A DNA stretch of 64,000 nucleotides from GCA-2746795 sp964643965 (GCA_964643965.1 CAZXVH010000015.1:1-64000), one strand, 5' to 3'; counted from the stretch's first letter, positions 1-8,353 are shown. The notes: a model not told the origin generated them from the letters alone. Numbers and translations are program-made.

Positions 1-15
1 TTATTAAAATCATAT

Positions 16-216
16 TTGAGCTTTTTGCCTACCCTCAAGCAACTACCTCAACAATCAGTGAGGTTGACTTACGATCAGGAAGCCGACGTCATGTATATCA
101 ACTTTCAAAAACCAAGCGTAGCTACAGATAGCGAGTTAACTGACGAAGATGTAATTATTCGCTATGATGGGGAGAATGTCATCGGCTTTACCGTTCTTCA
201 TGCTTCACAACGATGA
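16..216 (+). CDS. DUF2283 family protein (start uncertain)
   Basis: This is a small protein of about 66 residues whose core, V-x-L-T-Y-D-Q-E-A-D-V-M-Y-I followed by I-x-R-Y-D-G-E-N-V-I-G-F-T-V-L, matches the DUF2283 family. These are small soluble proteins that often accompany small toxin-like genes. The frame is open from base 1, so the true start may lie left of the window. The TTG at 16 is the first usable codon seen inside, and the first in-frame ATG (91) would remove the conserved Y-D-x-E-A-D stretch. The next gene starts 16 nt downstream on the same strand, so the two are probably co-transcribed. The molecular function of the family is not established; an antitoxin-like role is only a guess from the arrangement. 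Confidence 0.6.
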   Translation: MSFLPTLKQLPQQSVRLTYDQEADVMYINFQKPSVATDSELTDEDVIIRYDGENVIGFTVLHASQR

Positions 217-232
217 AAATTCAAGAGTAAAG

Positions 233-769
233 ATGAGTAAACCTAATCAAAATAGCATTGCTCTTTATCGGGGCATAACGCCAAGTAGTGTGGGGCTTGA
301 TGTCCATGGGGGCTGTGGTGAAACCTGGACACGAGATTTTAGCCATGCAAAACGGTATGCCCGACCTCCATACGGCTATGTGTTAGAAGCCACTTTGCCA
401 TCAACAGCCAAGCAGCTTGTTTTAATGACGGTAGATGACAAAGGCTATTCTGATTACGTGGAAGATGGGATTAGGCATCTTGCAGAGCTAGTTGGTGATT
501 CATGGCTTTATGACAGCTTGATGTCTGGTCGTAACTCATTGTGGGAAGTGTGGGAGCCGGAATGGACAGAGATACTCATAAAAGCTGGTTATGACTCTGT
601 TTTTACAGGCGGCTTTGATGGCCCGGAAGAATATGTTTTGAACCCTGCCTTGTTACAATTTACGCGCTATTTCTCTGTATTGGCAAATGACCAAATTGCA
701 GCGTACCCGATTGAACCGGGTACGCTAGAAAAGTTGGGATATGTGGTGGGGTTGAGAACGGCCGTTTAA
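233..769 (+). CDS. Hypothetical protein, possible ADP-ribosyltransferase-like fold
   Basis: The protein has 178 residues from the ATG at 233, which follows the DUF2283 stop by 16 nt and has a weak AAGAGTAAAG upstream. Earlier in-frame ATGs overlap DUF2283 and are less likely. I do not recognise the family with confidence. The order of an N-terminal L-Y-R-G, then W-T-R-D-x-x-x-A-K-R-Y-A, and a C-terminal E-E-Y-V-L-N-P resembles the R-S-E pattern of ADP-ribosyltransferase-like toxins and polymorphic-toxin domains. This is inference from motif order only. No signal peptide or membrane segment is seen. The last codons, the stop and a copy of AACGGCCGTT overlap. Pairing with DUF2283 suggests a small two-gene module beside the Dnd-like operon. 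Confidence 0.45.
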   Translation: MSKPNQNSIALYRGITPSSVGLDVHGGCGETWTRDFSHAKRYARPPYGYVLEATLPSTAKQLVLMTVDDKGYSDYVEDGIRHLAELVGDSWLYDSLMSGRNSLWEVWEPEWTEILIKAGYDSVFTGGFDGPEEYVLNPALLQFTRYFSVLANDQIAAYPIEPGTLEKLGYVVGLRTAV

Positions 770-790
770 CTTAAACCCATTAACTCACAA

Positions 791-2071
791 CTATAATAAA
801 GTTCCCCTTACCGGGCTGGGCAATGTTGCGTTATCATCTCCCACATACGTACGATATCTTTGCAAAATACTATTTATTGGTGATCTTGGCTTTTGTCCTA
901 CCATATACAACAAGATTCCCTCGATATTCCGTGAGCCAAAATTTCGGATAATTTTTTGTTTGTTGGGATCCCAAATTATATATACCCATGGCGGCTGCCC
1001 CAATTGCATAGAAACTTTAGCCAAATCTTGAACAGCATTCTGCATTGATACATCTCTATCCATCATGACTCTAACCGCACTTGCAAATGCTTGTTGTCCC
1101 AATGGTCGAAACATAAAATGACCACCTTCAATCCGATGTTTTCCAGCTAATTCTTCATCTGGAGAGGAAGAAAACAGTTCCTGATATTCAATAAAATTAT
1201 CTTTTAATAGTTCCCAATAGGATGTATTTTCGGCATATATTTCATTTATCACTTGATCAGAAGGACGAATTCTTCGCTCATTGACAGTTGCTTTTCGAGA
1301 TTTGTCTGGTGAAGTAGAAAGAATCGGTAAATAAATTGTGGCGCAAATCTCATATATTGTACGAATAGTTGTAAGATTTCTGGTGTCAGTTCTGTTCAAA
1401 GAAGGTTGAGTGCCAAAATGTATAAATCTTCTGTCATGACGAGTGTCTGACTTTAATAAATAGAACTCTTCCACTAATCTTCTTGTGACAATAGCAAAAG
1501 CATCATCTTCATCAAGCGCAATAATATCAGCTTTAGAGACAGGCTTAGCCCATTTATTGAGAGTAGTAAAAAGTCTTCTTGTCCGTTTCTGACCCTCTTC
1601 AGTTTTCTCATGTGCAACTAAGATAATAGATAATTCATCATTATTAAGATCTGTATTCTGAGGCAATGCTCTCTTTATGCCTTCTACCCGATGTTGTCCA
1701 TCTATCGCAAAAAGTTCCTCATTACCCTCAAATTGCAGTACTCCTATGGAATCCCTCTCGTTTTTATCTAGATTAGGGTCTCCTAATACGGGACTACTAG
1801 AAATTTCTATCGGAAACCATTGTGGGGATCCCCCATAGACCCCCACAACTACGGAATTAAAAAAGCGTTCATCTTGAAGTAGCAAGTAATTGGCAATTGA
1901 GTCAGCATTATTCGTTAATGCTCGCTGAATCATGTCACGAAGTTGTTTGCTTGTATGAATCTGGTCGGTTGGTTTGATCCAGTCTACAACATCAGAAAAT
2001 TTAAAAAACGTAAGGTAATATATCCATTCGCCCATTTTGCATCGCAAGGCTGGAAAGGTTGTGTTTTTCAT
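791..2071 (-). CDS. DGQHR-domain protein, DndB-like
   Basis: This 426-residue protein carries the diagnostic D-G-Q-H-R motif at about residues 124-128, within F-A-I-D-G-Q-H-R. Its N terminus, F-P-A-L-R-C-K-M-G-x-x-x-Y-Y-L, is like that of DndB. In Dnd systems DndB is a DGQHR-domain protein that represses or modulates DNA phosphorothioation. The ATG at 2071 overlaps the stop of the upstream GIY-YIG gene in a TAATG, so I prefer it to the GTG 15 nt earlier. It is the last gene of a six-gene minus-strand operon and ends tail to tail with the ART-like gene. Unlike classical DndB it has no dndC partner here, so its target is uncertain. Confidence 0.75.
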   Translation of the reverse strand: MKNTTFPALRCKMGEWIYYLTFFKFSDVVDWIKPTDQIHTSKQLRDMIQRALTNNADSIANYLLLQDERFFNSVVVGVYGGSPQWFPIEISSSPVLGDPNLDKNERDSIGVLQFEGNEELFAIDGQHRVEGIKRALPQNTDLNNDELSIILVAHEKTEEGQKRTRRLFTTLNKWAKPVSKADIIALDEDDAFAIVTRRLVEEFYLLKSDTRHDRRFIHFGTQPSLNRTDTRNLTTIRTIYEICATIYLPILSTSPDKSRKATVNERRIRPSDQVINEIYAENTSYWELLKDNFIEYQELFSSSPDEELAGKHRIEGGHFMFRPLGQQAFASAVRVMMDRDVSMQNAVQDLAKVSMQLGQPPWVYIIWDPNKQKIIRNFGSRNIEGILLYMVGQKPRSPINSILQRYRTYVGDDNATLPSPVRGTLL

Positions 2072-2595
2072 TATCGTTGTCTCCACGCTCTATATGCTTG
2101 ACCAAATAAACCCTTGTATTGTTGATTCATAGGCGGAACAAAGGCTTCTAACATAGCATTTTCCAAACCATCTATTTTTGAAACATCGTTCACAGGTGCA
2201 AAACATACATACAAATTTGAATGCCAATCATGAATCATATCTTGAATTGGCCCTCGACCTTTTGGATTGTTTGGTTCATAAAAGTACTGTCCAATACGTG
2301 AACGAAGCGATTGCCCCTCTGCTTTTCCTAAATAAAGAAGATAAGAGCAGTGAGGATGACTTGCTACACCTGCATCAACGATAAACGTGTATATCCCAAA
2401 TTCGTTATCTGGCACATTATTCAACTCTTGCTGATCGAACTTCACTTTTTGCCAAGTCAATGGAGTTGGATCGGTATAGCTAGCCCATCTAGTAGGGGAA
2501 AGCACTATGCTCGAAACATTATACTTCTTCAAGTCCTCGGTTAACTGCTTTCGAGCTTGTATAGCTGGCTTTACAGTTACAAAATCAATTGCCAT
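2071..2595 (-). CDS. GIY-YIG nuclease domain protein
   Basis: This 174-residue protein contains a GIY-YIG-like core: F-G-I-Y-T-F, then Y-L-L-Y-L-G-K-A, an arginine in L-R-S-R-I-G-Q-Y, and a late glutamate in L-E-N-A-M-L-E-A-F followed by P-P-M-N. These are the positions expected for the two tyrosines, catalytic arginine, metal-binding glutamate and asparagine. The YIG element reads Y-L-G. I chose the ATG at 2595 because GGAAGG lies just upstream and it follows the previous stop by 20 nt. A start at 2646 would overlap that gene. It lies between the Dnd-associated gene and the DGQHR gene, so a DNA-cleaving effector role in the same system is plausible but unproven. Confidence 0.7.
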   Translation of the reverse strand: MAIDFVTVKPAIQARKQLTEDLKKYNVSSIVLSPTRWASYTDPTPLTWQKVKFDQQELNNVPDNEFGIYTFIVDAGVASHPHCSYLLYLGKAEGQSLRSRIGQYFYEPNNPKGRGPIQDMIHDWHSNLYVCFAPVNDVSKIDGLENAMLEAFVPPMNQQYKGLFGQAYRAWRQR

Positions 2596-2615
2596 TTTTG
2601 CTATTAACCTTCCAT

Positions 2616-3032
2616 TTATGAATTTAGCAGACTTACCAAATTCCACAACGGCCGTCCTCTTTCATCTAACAAAGAAGATTTAACCTCGTGGATACCTGTG
2701 TTCGCATATTCTTCAGCAATGCCCAGTATTTCGCCAAAACGTGCCAATACTGCTACGTCGCCAGTTTCGGCAATGGCAATCGCTTTAAGAATTGCCAGGT
2801 CGTCTTCGGTAAAAACTTTGGCGGGTACTTCGCCACCATTGCCTTTGCGTGGTTTGGTACGACGGCCGTTTTCAAATCCCAAACACGCCGCAAACATAAA
2901 CAAATCTTTATAGGTCTCAAAGGGAGCTTGTTCCGCTTCCACATTCCCCTCTTTCTTTAACTGTTTGTACACATCAATCACAGATTCATCAATGTAAACG
3001 CGGTCTGTTCTTGTATATTCCGTATCACTCAT
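2616..3032 (-). CDS. Dnd system-associated protein (dnd_assoc_4-like)
   Basis: This is a 138-residue soluble protein beginning M-S-D-T-E-Y. It has a block Y-K-D-L-F-M-F-A-A-C-L-G-F-x-N-G-R-R and a following A-K-V-F-T-E-D-D-L-A-I-L helix. The pattern resembles the small proteins called Dnd system-associated protein 4, which accompany DndD-like ATPases; the biochemical role of that family is not known. The start at 3032 is one base after the DndD stop (TAA-G-ATG), pointing to translational coupling, so the longer frame reaching 3143 inside dndD is rejected. It is clearly not a standard DndE by eye. Family assignment is from memory of the motif and the neighbourhood. Confidence 0.5.
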   Translation of the reverse strand: MSDTEYTRTDRVYIDESVIDVYKQLKKEGNVEAEQAPFETYKDLFMFAACLGFENGRRTKPRKGNGGEVPAKVFTEDDLAILKAIAIAETGDVAVLARFGEILGIAEEYANTGIHEVKSSLLDERGRPLWNLVSLLNS

Positions 3033-3033
3033 C

Positions 3034-4989
3034 TTACGCCTCTTCAATCGTCGTGCAACTGGTCGCCCGATCAAACTCCAGACGGTACTCTGCCCCAATA
3101 ACCTTCTCCAGATTTTGCCGCGCCTGGTCGCGCAACTCCTCATCCGTCACAAACAAAATCAGTTGGTCGGCCAACTGCGGCAACCGTTCCGTGATGCTGT
3201 TGCGATGGTGCGACGACAAACGACCAAAGGGCGTATCCATCACCAGCGGCGCTTCTTCCTCGCTCACCTGCGCCATCGCCGTAATAAACGAAAGGCTCAA
3301 CACCTGCCGCTCCCCCGCCGATAACTCTGGCCGCGCCGATTGCCCATAGCGATCAATCACTTCCAAATTAAAATCCGCACCCAACTGCACATCCTGAAAA
3401 TGGCTCTCTTTCCACACCAGCGAGCGGAAAATCTCTTTGGTACGCGCCTCTATTTGCTGGCGCATATCATCAGCGTGTACCTGGTACATTTCTGTAATGG
3501 CGTCAGCCGCTTTTTGCGCTAACTCATATTTTAGGTTCAGTTCCTGGCTGCGCTGTTCTTCTTTTTGTGCCGCCGCAATTTTCTTTTCCAACGCGCCGAT
3601 CTCTTTGCCCACTTGCTCTATTCTCTGCGACTGCGCCCCAATTTCCAGATTGTAGCCATCCATATCCACCATAAAGGTGCGCCGTTGTTCTTCCAGACGA
3701 CTAATTTCTTCCAACGGTGACCCTTTCAATTGGCGGCTGACGTCATCTAGTTCGGCGTCCAGGTCTTGAATAATGTCGATCAACTCCGTGCGTTTACGCA
3801 TGTTGGCGGACAGCAGCGCTTGTTGCTGGCTGTTCTTGTCGGCAAAGGCGGTTAAAGCGGCGCTGGTATTCAAGACATCATCTTCTAATGAACTGGAGAC
3901 GGAACGCTCCATAAGCGCCCGTAGCCGCTGATGCTCTGGCCCATGCTCGGCAAACGGCCGTCCACAAATACATTGCATCTCGTCCAGCAAATCCTGGATG
4001 AACTGCTGACGGATGTTGCTGGGGATTTCGCCCCGTTCTCTTTTTTCGTTTAAGAGGGTGAGGGCGGTGGAAACGGCCGTTTGTGCCAAAAGTGGATAGC
4101 TAGAAGTCGCCCGTTCCCGAATTTGCTCCACTTCCTCTGTTAGTTCATCACGGCGCTGCTTCAAATCCTTCTCCAGGCGATCCCGCTGCTGCTGTAACGA
4201 TTTGGCATTTTGCGAATCCCGTAACTTTTGGTCAATCTCGCCCACCTTGCGCTGGGCAGATGTTTTCTCTCTCTCTAATTCTGCTTTGCGTTCTTGCGCC
4301 TTTTCTCGTTCCTGCCGTAACGTTTCATCTTCTTCCAGCAGGTCGCGCAGTTCACCACCAGACGCTTGTTTCAACTCTTTTCGGTAATTGGCTGCCGTAT
4401 TTTCCAAATGACGGCGAGAACGTTCTAGCATTTCCAACTTTAGCACTAGATAGATAGCTTCTTTTACCTGAGCCGCCGCTTCCGGCTTGGCAAAATTGTC
4501 TATCTTCTCCCCGTCAAAAAAGAAATATTCGCGGGCATTCACCGGCAAGATGGCGTTCATCGTGCCCAGCGGATTCATGACCGTTTCGGCGCGTCCACTT
4601 GTACCTGTTCGCGTCATGGTAAACTGGTCTAACTCATTGAGGATGAGTTCTCCCGTAAGCAGTTTACTGCCCGTAAGTGTGCGCCTAACGGTATAGCGAT
4701 GGCCGTTGTGCAAAAAGGCAATCGTCACCGAGGCTTGCACCTGCTCACCAGGTGTGGCTTGCTTAATCGCTTCCTTGCTCACCAGTTCGCCCACGTTATC
4801 CACCACTTTGATGTTTTCCACATTACGGCCGTATAAACACCAGTTCAAGGCCAAAAACAAAGAGGTTTTGCCGGCGCCATTGATGCCATGAATAACTGTC
4901 ACATTGCGCGTTTTATCTTTGGCAAAGGTCAAATTTTGTTGGCCGTAATATTGGCGAAAGTTTTCCAAACCAATACGCTCCAGTTTCAT
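3034..4989 (-). CDS. dndD: DndD-like SMC/Rad50-type ATPase
   Basis: The 651 residues match the usual length of DndD. An N-terminal Walker A (G-I-N-G-A-G-K-T-S, about residues 35-43) is preceded by the typical L-E-N-F-R-Q-Y-Y-G. Long heptad-rich coiled coils fill about 180-520, with a central C-x-C-G-R-P-F near the coil apex like a reduced zinc hook. Near the C terminus are an ABC signature (L-S-A-G-E-R-Q, about 556-562) and a Walker B (P-L-V-M-D-T-P-F-G, about 581-589). In Dnd systems DndD is the ATPase partner of DndC and DndE in DNA sulfur modification. Here neither is present, so it may power a related but different activity. The ATG overlaps the upstream 67-aa gene by 4 nt (ATGA). Confidence 0.8.
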   Translation of the reverse strand: MKLERIGLENFRQYYGQQNLTFAKDKTRNVTVIHGINGAGKTSLFLALNWCLYGRNVENIKVVDNVGELVSKEAIKQATPGEQVQASVTIAFLHNGHRYTVRRTLTGSKLLTGELILNELDQFTMTRTGTSGRAETVMNPLGTMNAILPVNAREYFFFDGEKIDNFAKPEAAAQVKEAIYLVLKLEMLERSRRHLENTAANYRKELKQASGGELRDLLEEDETLRQEREKAQERKAELEREKTSAQRKVGEIDQKLRDSQNAKSLQQQRDRLEKDLKQRRDELTEEVEQIRERATSSYPLLAQTAVSTALTLLNEKRERGEIPSNIRQQFIQDLLDEMQCICGRPFAEHGPEHQRLRALMERSVSSSLEDDVLNTSAALTAFADKNSQQQALLSANMRKRTELIDIIQDLDAELDDVSRQLKGSPLEEISRLEEQRRTFMVDMDGYNLEIGAQSQRIEQVGKEIGALEKKIAAAQKEEQRSQELNLKYELAQKAADAITEMYQVHADDMRQQIEARTKEIFRSLVWKESHFQDVQLGADFNLEVIDRYGQSARPELSAGERQVLSLSFITAMAQVSEEEAPLVMDTPFGRLSSHHRNSITERLPQLADQLILFVTDEELRDQARQNLEKVIGAEYRLEFDRATSCTTIEEA

Positions 4990-5189
4990 GCGGCATCGTC
5001 CCCTTCTTGCTCTAATCGCGCCAATTCTTCGCGGGCAATTTTCGTGATCAGATCATCTATGTCCTTCATGATGCCACGTGGATTTTGCATCGAAATATAT
5101 TCTTGCTCAATGTCGCCGACCTCAGCAATGACTTGTCTGACAATCGGATCGTAACTTTTGAAAAGTGTTTTTAGACGGTCTTTTACCAT
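4986..5189 (-). CDS. Small protein of the Dnd-like operon (67 aa)
   Basis: A 67-residue charged protein, predicted soluble and largely helical, with an acidic C terminus (E-L-A-R-L-E-Q-E-G-D-D-A-A). It belongs to no family I recognise. It is supported as a gene by GGGAGAG 7 nt before the ATG at 5189, by ATGA overlap with the DndD start, and by its tight fit (13 nt) behind the helicase gene. Possible roles include a DndD partner or a small regulatory subunit; this is inference from position only. It is shorter than typical DndE and lacks any similarity to it that I can see. Confidence 0.6.
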   Translation of the reverse strand: MVKDRLKTLFKSYDPIVRQVIAEVGDIEQEYISMQNPRGIMKDIDDLITKIAREELARLEQEGDDAA

Positions 5190-5202
5190 AATCTCTCCCA
5201 GA

Positions 5203-7266
5203 CTAAAAATCCATCAACCCATAATGGCTGGCTAAATCCCAAATAACGTCCAGCGCCTGATGCTTATTCAAAGCAGGGCTGGCAAACTCCTTGAATCGCT
5301 GTAATTCACGCCTGACAACAGTGCGTTCCACTTGAAATGCTGCCGACGTTTGGTCAAAGGTGACTGGCGGGGTGGCAATCAAATCGTGAATAACCGAAAA
5401 TTCCTTGCCCGGCGCTTTTCTCAAAATTCGGCCTCGGCGCTGGATGAACTCGCGCGGATTGCTGCTGCTGGCCAAGAAATAAGCGGTGCGGGTACTGGGT
5501 ACATCCACCCCTTCATCCAAACATTTCATCGCGGCTAAGGCTTGCAAATGGCCGCTGGCAAAATTGGCTAACAACTCCTGCCGTTCCTGCGGGCTTTCTT
5601 CCGCTGTAAACTGGTCAATCAGAATGCCCTTTTCCCAGCCCACAAGCTGCATCACCTCATTAATTTGGTTGGGGGCGCAGTAGAACAAGGTATGGGCGAT
5701 CTGTTTCTCTTGATCGAGTAGTTCCCCCAATGTGTCCAGTTTATTAACGGCCGTGTTCAATAAGTTGGCTCGTTTGATCAGCAACATCTTGAGCGCTGCT
5801 TGCTTCTCTTCATCATCCTGGTGGAATAAACGGGCGATTTTCAGGGACAACGCTTCATATTCCACCATTTCATCTTCGGTCAATTCCACCAGATGGGGAT
5901 AGTAATAATAAGGTGTCAGGCTGACGCCGATGGCTTGTTCCAGGGTAAAAGCAAACACCGTTTCGCCAAAATAAGTACGCAGCGCCACTGTGCCCGCATC
6001 ATCAAACCAGCGGTCTGGCGTGGCTGATAACGCTAATCGATAGGGAATTTGCTCAGGGTAATGTTGGCGGCTGCGCTCTGCCCCCAAATGATGGGCTTCA
6101 TCGGCAATGATCAGCGTGGGTGCGTCTAACCGGGCGATGCTGCCTTGAAAACCAGGACTGATAAAGGTGCTGTGGGTGACGATGACAGAGATAAAGGGAC
6201 GATAACGGCCGTTATACTCAATAATTTCATGGTTCAGCCTGTCCAGCCAACTGCGCTTGCTCTGGTAAGCCAAAATCGGTTTGTAGCCAAACGCAGCCGC
6301 TTCCTGCTGCCATTGATCCACAAGATGCTGATACGGCACGGCAATGATAACGGCCAGCCGCCCTTCTCTGGCAAACAATTGTGCCGACGCCGCCAACGCC
6401 GTAATCGTCTTGCCCGTCCCTGTCGCCATTTCAAACAAGCCTCGACAACCGTGATCAAACCAAGCCGCGATGGCCTCATCTTGATAAGGACGCAGGGTAA
6501 TCTGCTCCGGGATTTTAGGGGTAGCTGGCTGATAGGGGGCTTTTTTCTCTTTAATATGTGCTGGTTTTAGCCACGGAGGAATGGGAAACGGCCGTTCCTT
6601 TCGTCGTAGTTTTAATATTTCTGCTTTGGCCGCTTCCGGCAGATCGAAAATGCGCACGTTTAAATCTTCATTCTGCCATAACCGCTCAAACCGTTTGACA
6701 TCCGCTTCAACAAGGGGCAGAAAAGCTGGTTCCCACGACTTGAAAATCCGGTTCGATTCATAGTTTTGTATGCCGCGAACAGTTTCATTGGGAGAGCCAT
6801 TAAAACTAACGCGGTTCTCTTCAGCATCTGTGTAAATGCCGAATTTGTCATGAAAATCACCGGACAGCTTATTTTGGGGCAAGGCCAATTTGAACGTCAA
6901 AATCTCATCAGCAACCATCCAAGCCAAAGCAGAAAGCGTATCCTCTTCGAGTTTTTCTTTGAGTTCAGCAATATTCCTTATCAAGGCTGCATGCAAAATG
7001 GGATTCAGACGTGCTTCTGTCCCCGCTTGTAACGCTTCCCAGTCAGCTTCATCCAATATGGGACTGGTAATAATGCGGGCTTGTCCCCCATTCGCAGCAA
7101 ACTGGTTAAGTCCTTGTGCCAATAAACGCAACCAGCCTGAACTGAAAAAGCCAACCCCACGATCATAGCGCACGGAAACAGAAAGGGCTGGCTCATAAAA
7201 ATCAGCCACCATATTGGCTGTAGAGGTATCTATGGTGATGGGCAGAACAAGCGTTTTCAGGGACAT
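5203..7266 (-). CDS. PLD-nuclease/SF2 helicase, Dnd-type restriction protein
   Basis: This 687-residue fusion has an N-terminal phospholipase-D-like domain with H-D-K-F-G-I-Y-T-D (about 138-146, an HxKx4D motif) followed by F-N-G-S-P-N-E. Next comes a superfamily 2 helicase core: R-P-Y-Q-D-E-A (Q-like motif), Walker A M-A-T-G-T-G-K-T (about 280-287), D-E-A-H (about 387-390), S-A-T in A-L-S-A-T-P, and motif VI Q-R-R-G-R-I-L-R. The layout matches proteins called DNA phosphorothioation system restriction enzyme. Such proteins are expected to translocate on DNA and cut it. It is the first gene of the six-gene operon. No strong Shine-Dalgarno precedes the ATG, and the 262-nt spacer 7267-7528 must hold the operon promoter. 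Confidence 0.8.
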   Translation of the reverse strand: MSLKTLVLPITIDTSTANMVADFYEPALSVSVRYDRGVGFFSSGWLRLLAQGLNQFAANGGQARIITSPILDEADWEALQAGTEARLNPILHAALIRNIAELKEKLEEDTLSALAWMVADEILTFKLALPQNKLSGDFHDKFGIYTDAEENRVSFNGSPNETVRGIQNYESNRIFKSWEPAFLPLVEADVKRFERLWQNEDLNVRIFDLPEAAKAEILKLRRKERPFPIPPWLKPAHIKEKKAPYQPATPKIPEQITLRPYQDEAIAAWFDHGCRGLFEMATGTGKTITALAASAQLFAREGRLAVIIAVPYQHLVDQWQQEAAAFGYKPILAYQSKRSWLDRLNHEIIEYNGRYRPFISVIVTHSTFISPGFQGSIARLDAPTLIIADEAHHLGAERSRQHYPEQIPYRLALSATPDRWFDDAGTVALRTYFGETVFAFTLEQAIGVSLTPYYYYPHLVELTEDEMVEYEALSLKIARLFHQDDEEKQAALKMLLIKRANLLNTAVNKLDTLGELLDQEKQIAHTLFYCAPNQINEVMQLVGWEKGILIDQFTAEESPQERQELLANFASGHLQALAAMKCLDEGVDVPSTRTAYFLASSSNPREFIQRRGRILRKAPGKEFSVIHDLIATPPVTFDQTSAAFQVERTVVRRELQRFKEFASPALNKHQALDVIWDLASHYGLMDF

Positions 7267-7433
7267 GAGAAAATTCTGGCTGCTTCCCGTACTATTTACA
7301 GTAAGATGAACCGTTTTTCTTTGTGGCCTGTTTATTGTACTGATTTTGGGGAAAGTTTGCGAGTGGTAAAACGGCCGTTCCCCACCCTCTTCATCCTACC
7401 TAAACGCAAAATAGACAAAACGGCCGTTTCTTG

Positions 7434-7461
7434 TTGACGAACAAGTGTGCACTGTTAAAAT
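7434..7461 (+). promoter_or_regulatory. Predicted sigma-70 promoter for the antirepressor gene
   Basis: TTGACG (7434-7439) and TAAAAT (7456-7461) are separated by 16 nt, 67 nt before the ATG at 7529. Two copies of the AACGGCCGTT palindrome lie just upstream in the same spacer. I found no equally good promoter reading the other way toward the Dnd-like operon. Confidence 0.5.
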
Positions 7462-7528
7462 TTTAGTTGTAGATGTCGAAGCCATTATAAGGAACGTTTA
7501 AGAACGGAAACAGGCGGGCAAATATCTG

Positions 7529-8353
7529 ATGAGTGATTCAGCTTTAATCCCTATTGAGCAAAAGGCGGTTATTTTCTATGATGATGAAATAACGGCCGTT
7601 TTAGTTAAAGTAGACGACCGTGAAACTATCTATGTCCCAGTGCGTCCCCTCTGTGATTATCTGGGGTTGAATTGGGATGGGCAGCGACGACGCATGAATA
7701 GAGACGCCGTTTTGTCTGAAGAAGTGATGTCCGTCGTCGTAACGACGACGGACATAGCTCCTGACAGTCGTCGGCCGCGCACAAGCGCCATGCTCTGTCT
7801 GCCACTTGATTTCATCAATGGCTTCTTATTTGGCATCAATGCTACCCGGGTAAAGGATGAAATACGCGAACAACTGATCCGCTATCAGCGGGAATGTTAT
7901 CGGGTTTTGGCTGACGCTTTCTTGCAGCAAGAAACGGCCGCTGCCGATGATTGGATGACGACCAGTCCAGAAACCCGCGCAGCATTGCATCAGATTCAGG
8001 AAATGGGGCTGGCGATTGCCCAGATGGCACAAGAGCAACTGCGAATTATGGAACGATTGGATAATGCGGCAATTGTTGTGGGTCAACACAACCGTCGTAT
8101 CATAGCGTTAGAACGACAGCTTGCCCCACGTGAAGCAATTACCGATGAGCAGGCAACAGACATCGCCGAAACAGTAAAGGCGTTGGCCATGATGCTGACG
8201 GAACACGATAATAGCAAGAACCATTTCCAGGCCATCTTTGCAGAACTGCATCGTCGTTATCGCGTGACAAGCTATAAAAATATCCGGCAAAGTCAGTATC
8301 AAGCGGTGTTGGATTTTCTTGGTGATTGGCTGGCAGCGGCGGAAGATGAATGA
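7529..8353 (+). CDS. Phage-type antirepressor, P22_AR_N domain
   Basis: A 274-residue protein. Residues 10-125 match the P22 antirepressor N-terminal domain: I-Y-V-P-V-R-P-L-C-D-Y-L-G-L-N-W, V-T-T-T-D-I-A, M-L-C-L-P-L-D-F-I-N-G-F-L-F-G-I, and Q-R-E-C-Y-R-V-L. The C-terminal 80 residues (F-x-A-I-F-A-E-L-H-R-R-Y-R-V-x-S-Y) look like the partner domain that follows in many such proteins. In phages these proteins relieve repression; in bacterial chromosomes they also occur alone. No phage structural, integrase or repressor genes are near, so it is best seen as an isolated domesticated copy. It is divergent from the Dnd-like operon and shares its upstream spacer, so a regulatory link is possible. 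The codons for M-S-V-V-V-T-T-T form a perfect inverted repeat. Confidence 0.7.
   Translation: MSDSALIPIEQKAVIFYDDEITAVLVKVDDRETIYVPVRPLCDYLGLNWDGQRRRMNRDAVLSEEVMSVVVTTTDIAPDSRRPRTSAMLCLPLDFINGFLFGINATRVKDEIREQLIRYQRECYRVLADAFLQQETAAADDWMTTSPETRAALHQIQEMGLAIAQMAQEQLRIMERLDNAAIVVGQHNRRIIALERQLAPREAITDEQATDIAETVKALAMMLTEHDNSKNHFQAIFAELHRRYRVTSYKNIRQSQYQAVLDFLGDWLAAAEDE
7727..7755. repeat. Perfect inverted repeat inside the antirepressor gene
   Basis: Two 14-nt arms (7727-7740 and 7742-7755, ATGTCCGTCGTCGT and its complement) flank a single base. It lies within the coding sequence at the conserved V-T-T-T-D segment, so protein constraint explains part but not all of the symmetry. Confidence 0.75.

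Noticed and set aside
791..7266. Complete canonical Dnd (dndABCDE) phosphorothioation system
   Set aside because: No PAPS-reductase-like dndC, no cysteine desulfurase and no dndE frame was found in the operon or elsewhere in the window.
7529..8353. Prophage indicated by the antirepressor
   Set aside because: No integrase, repressor, terminase, capsid or tail gene is within reach, and no attachment-site duplication was seen at the nearby tRNA-Val.
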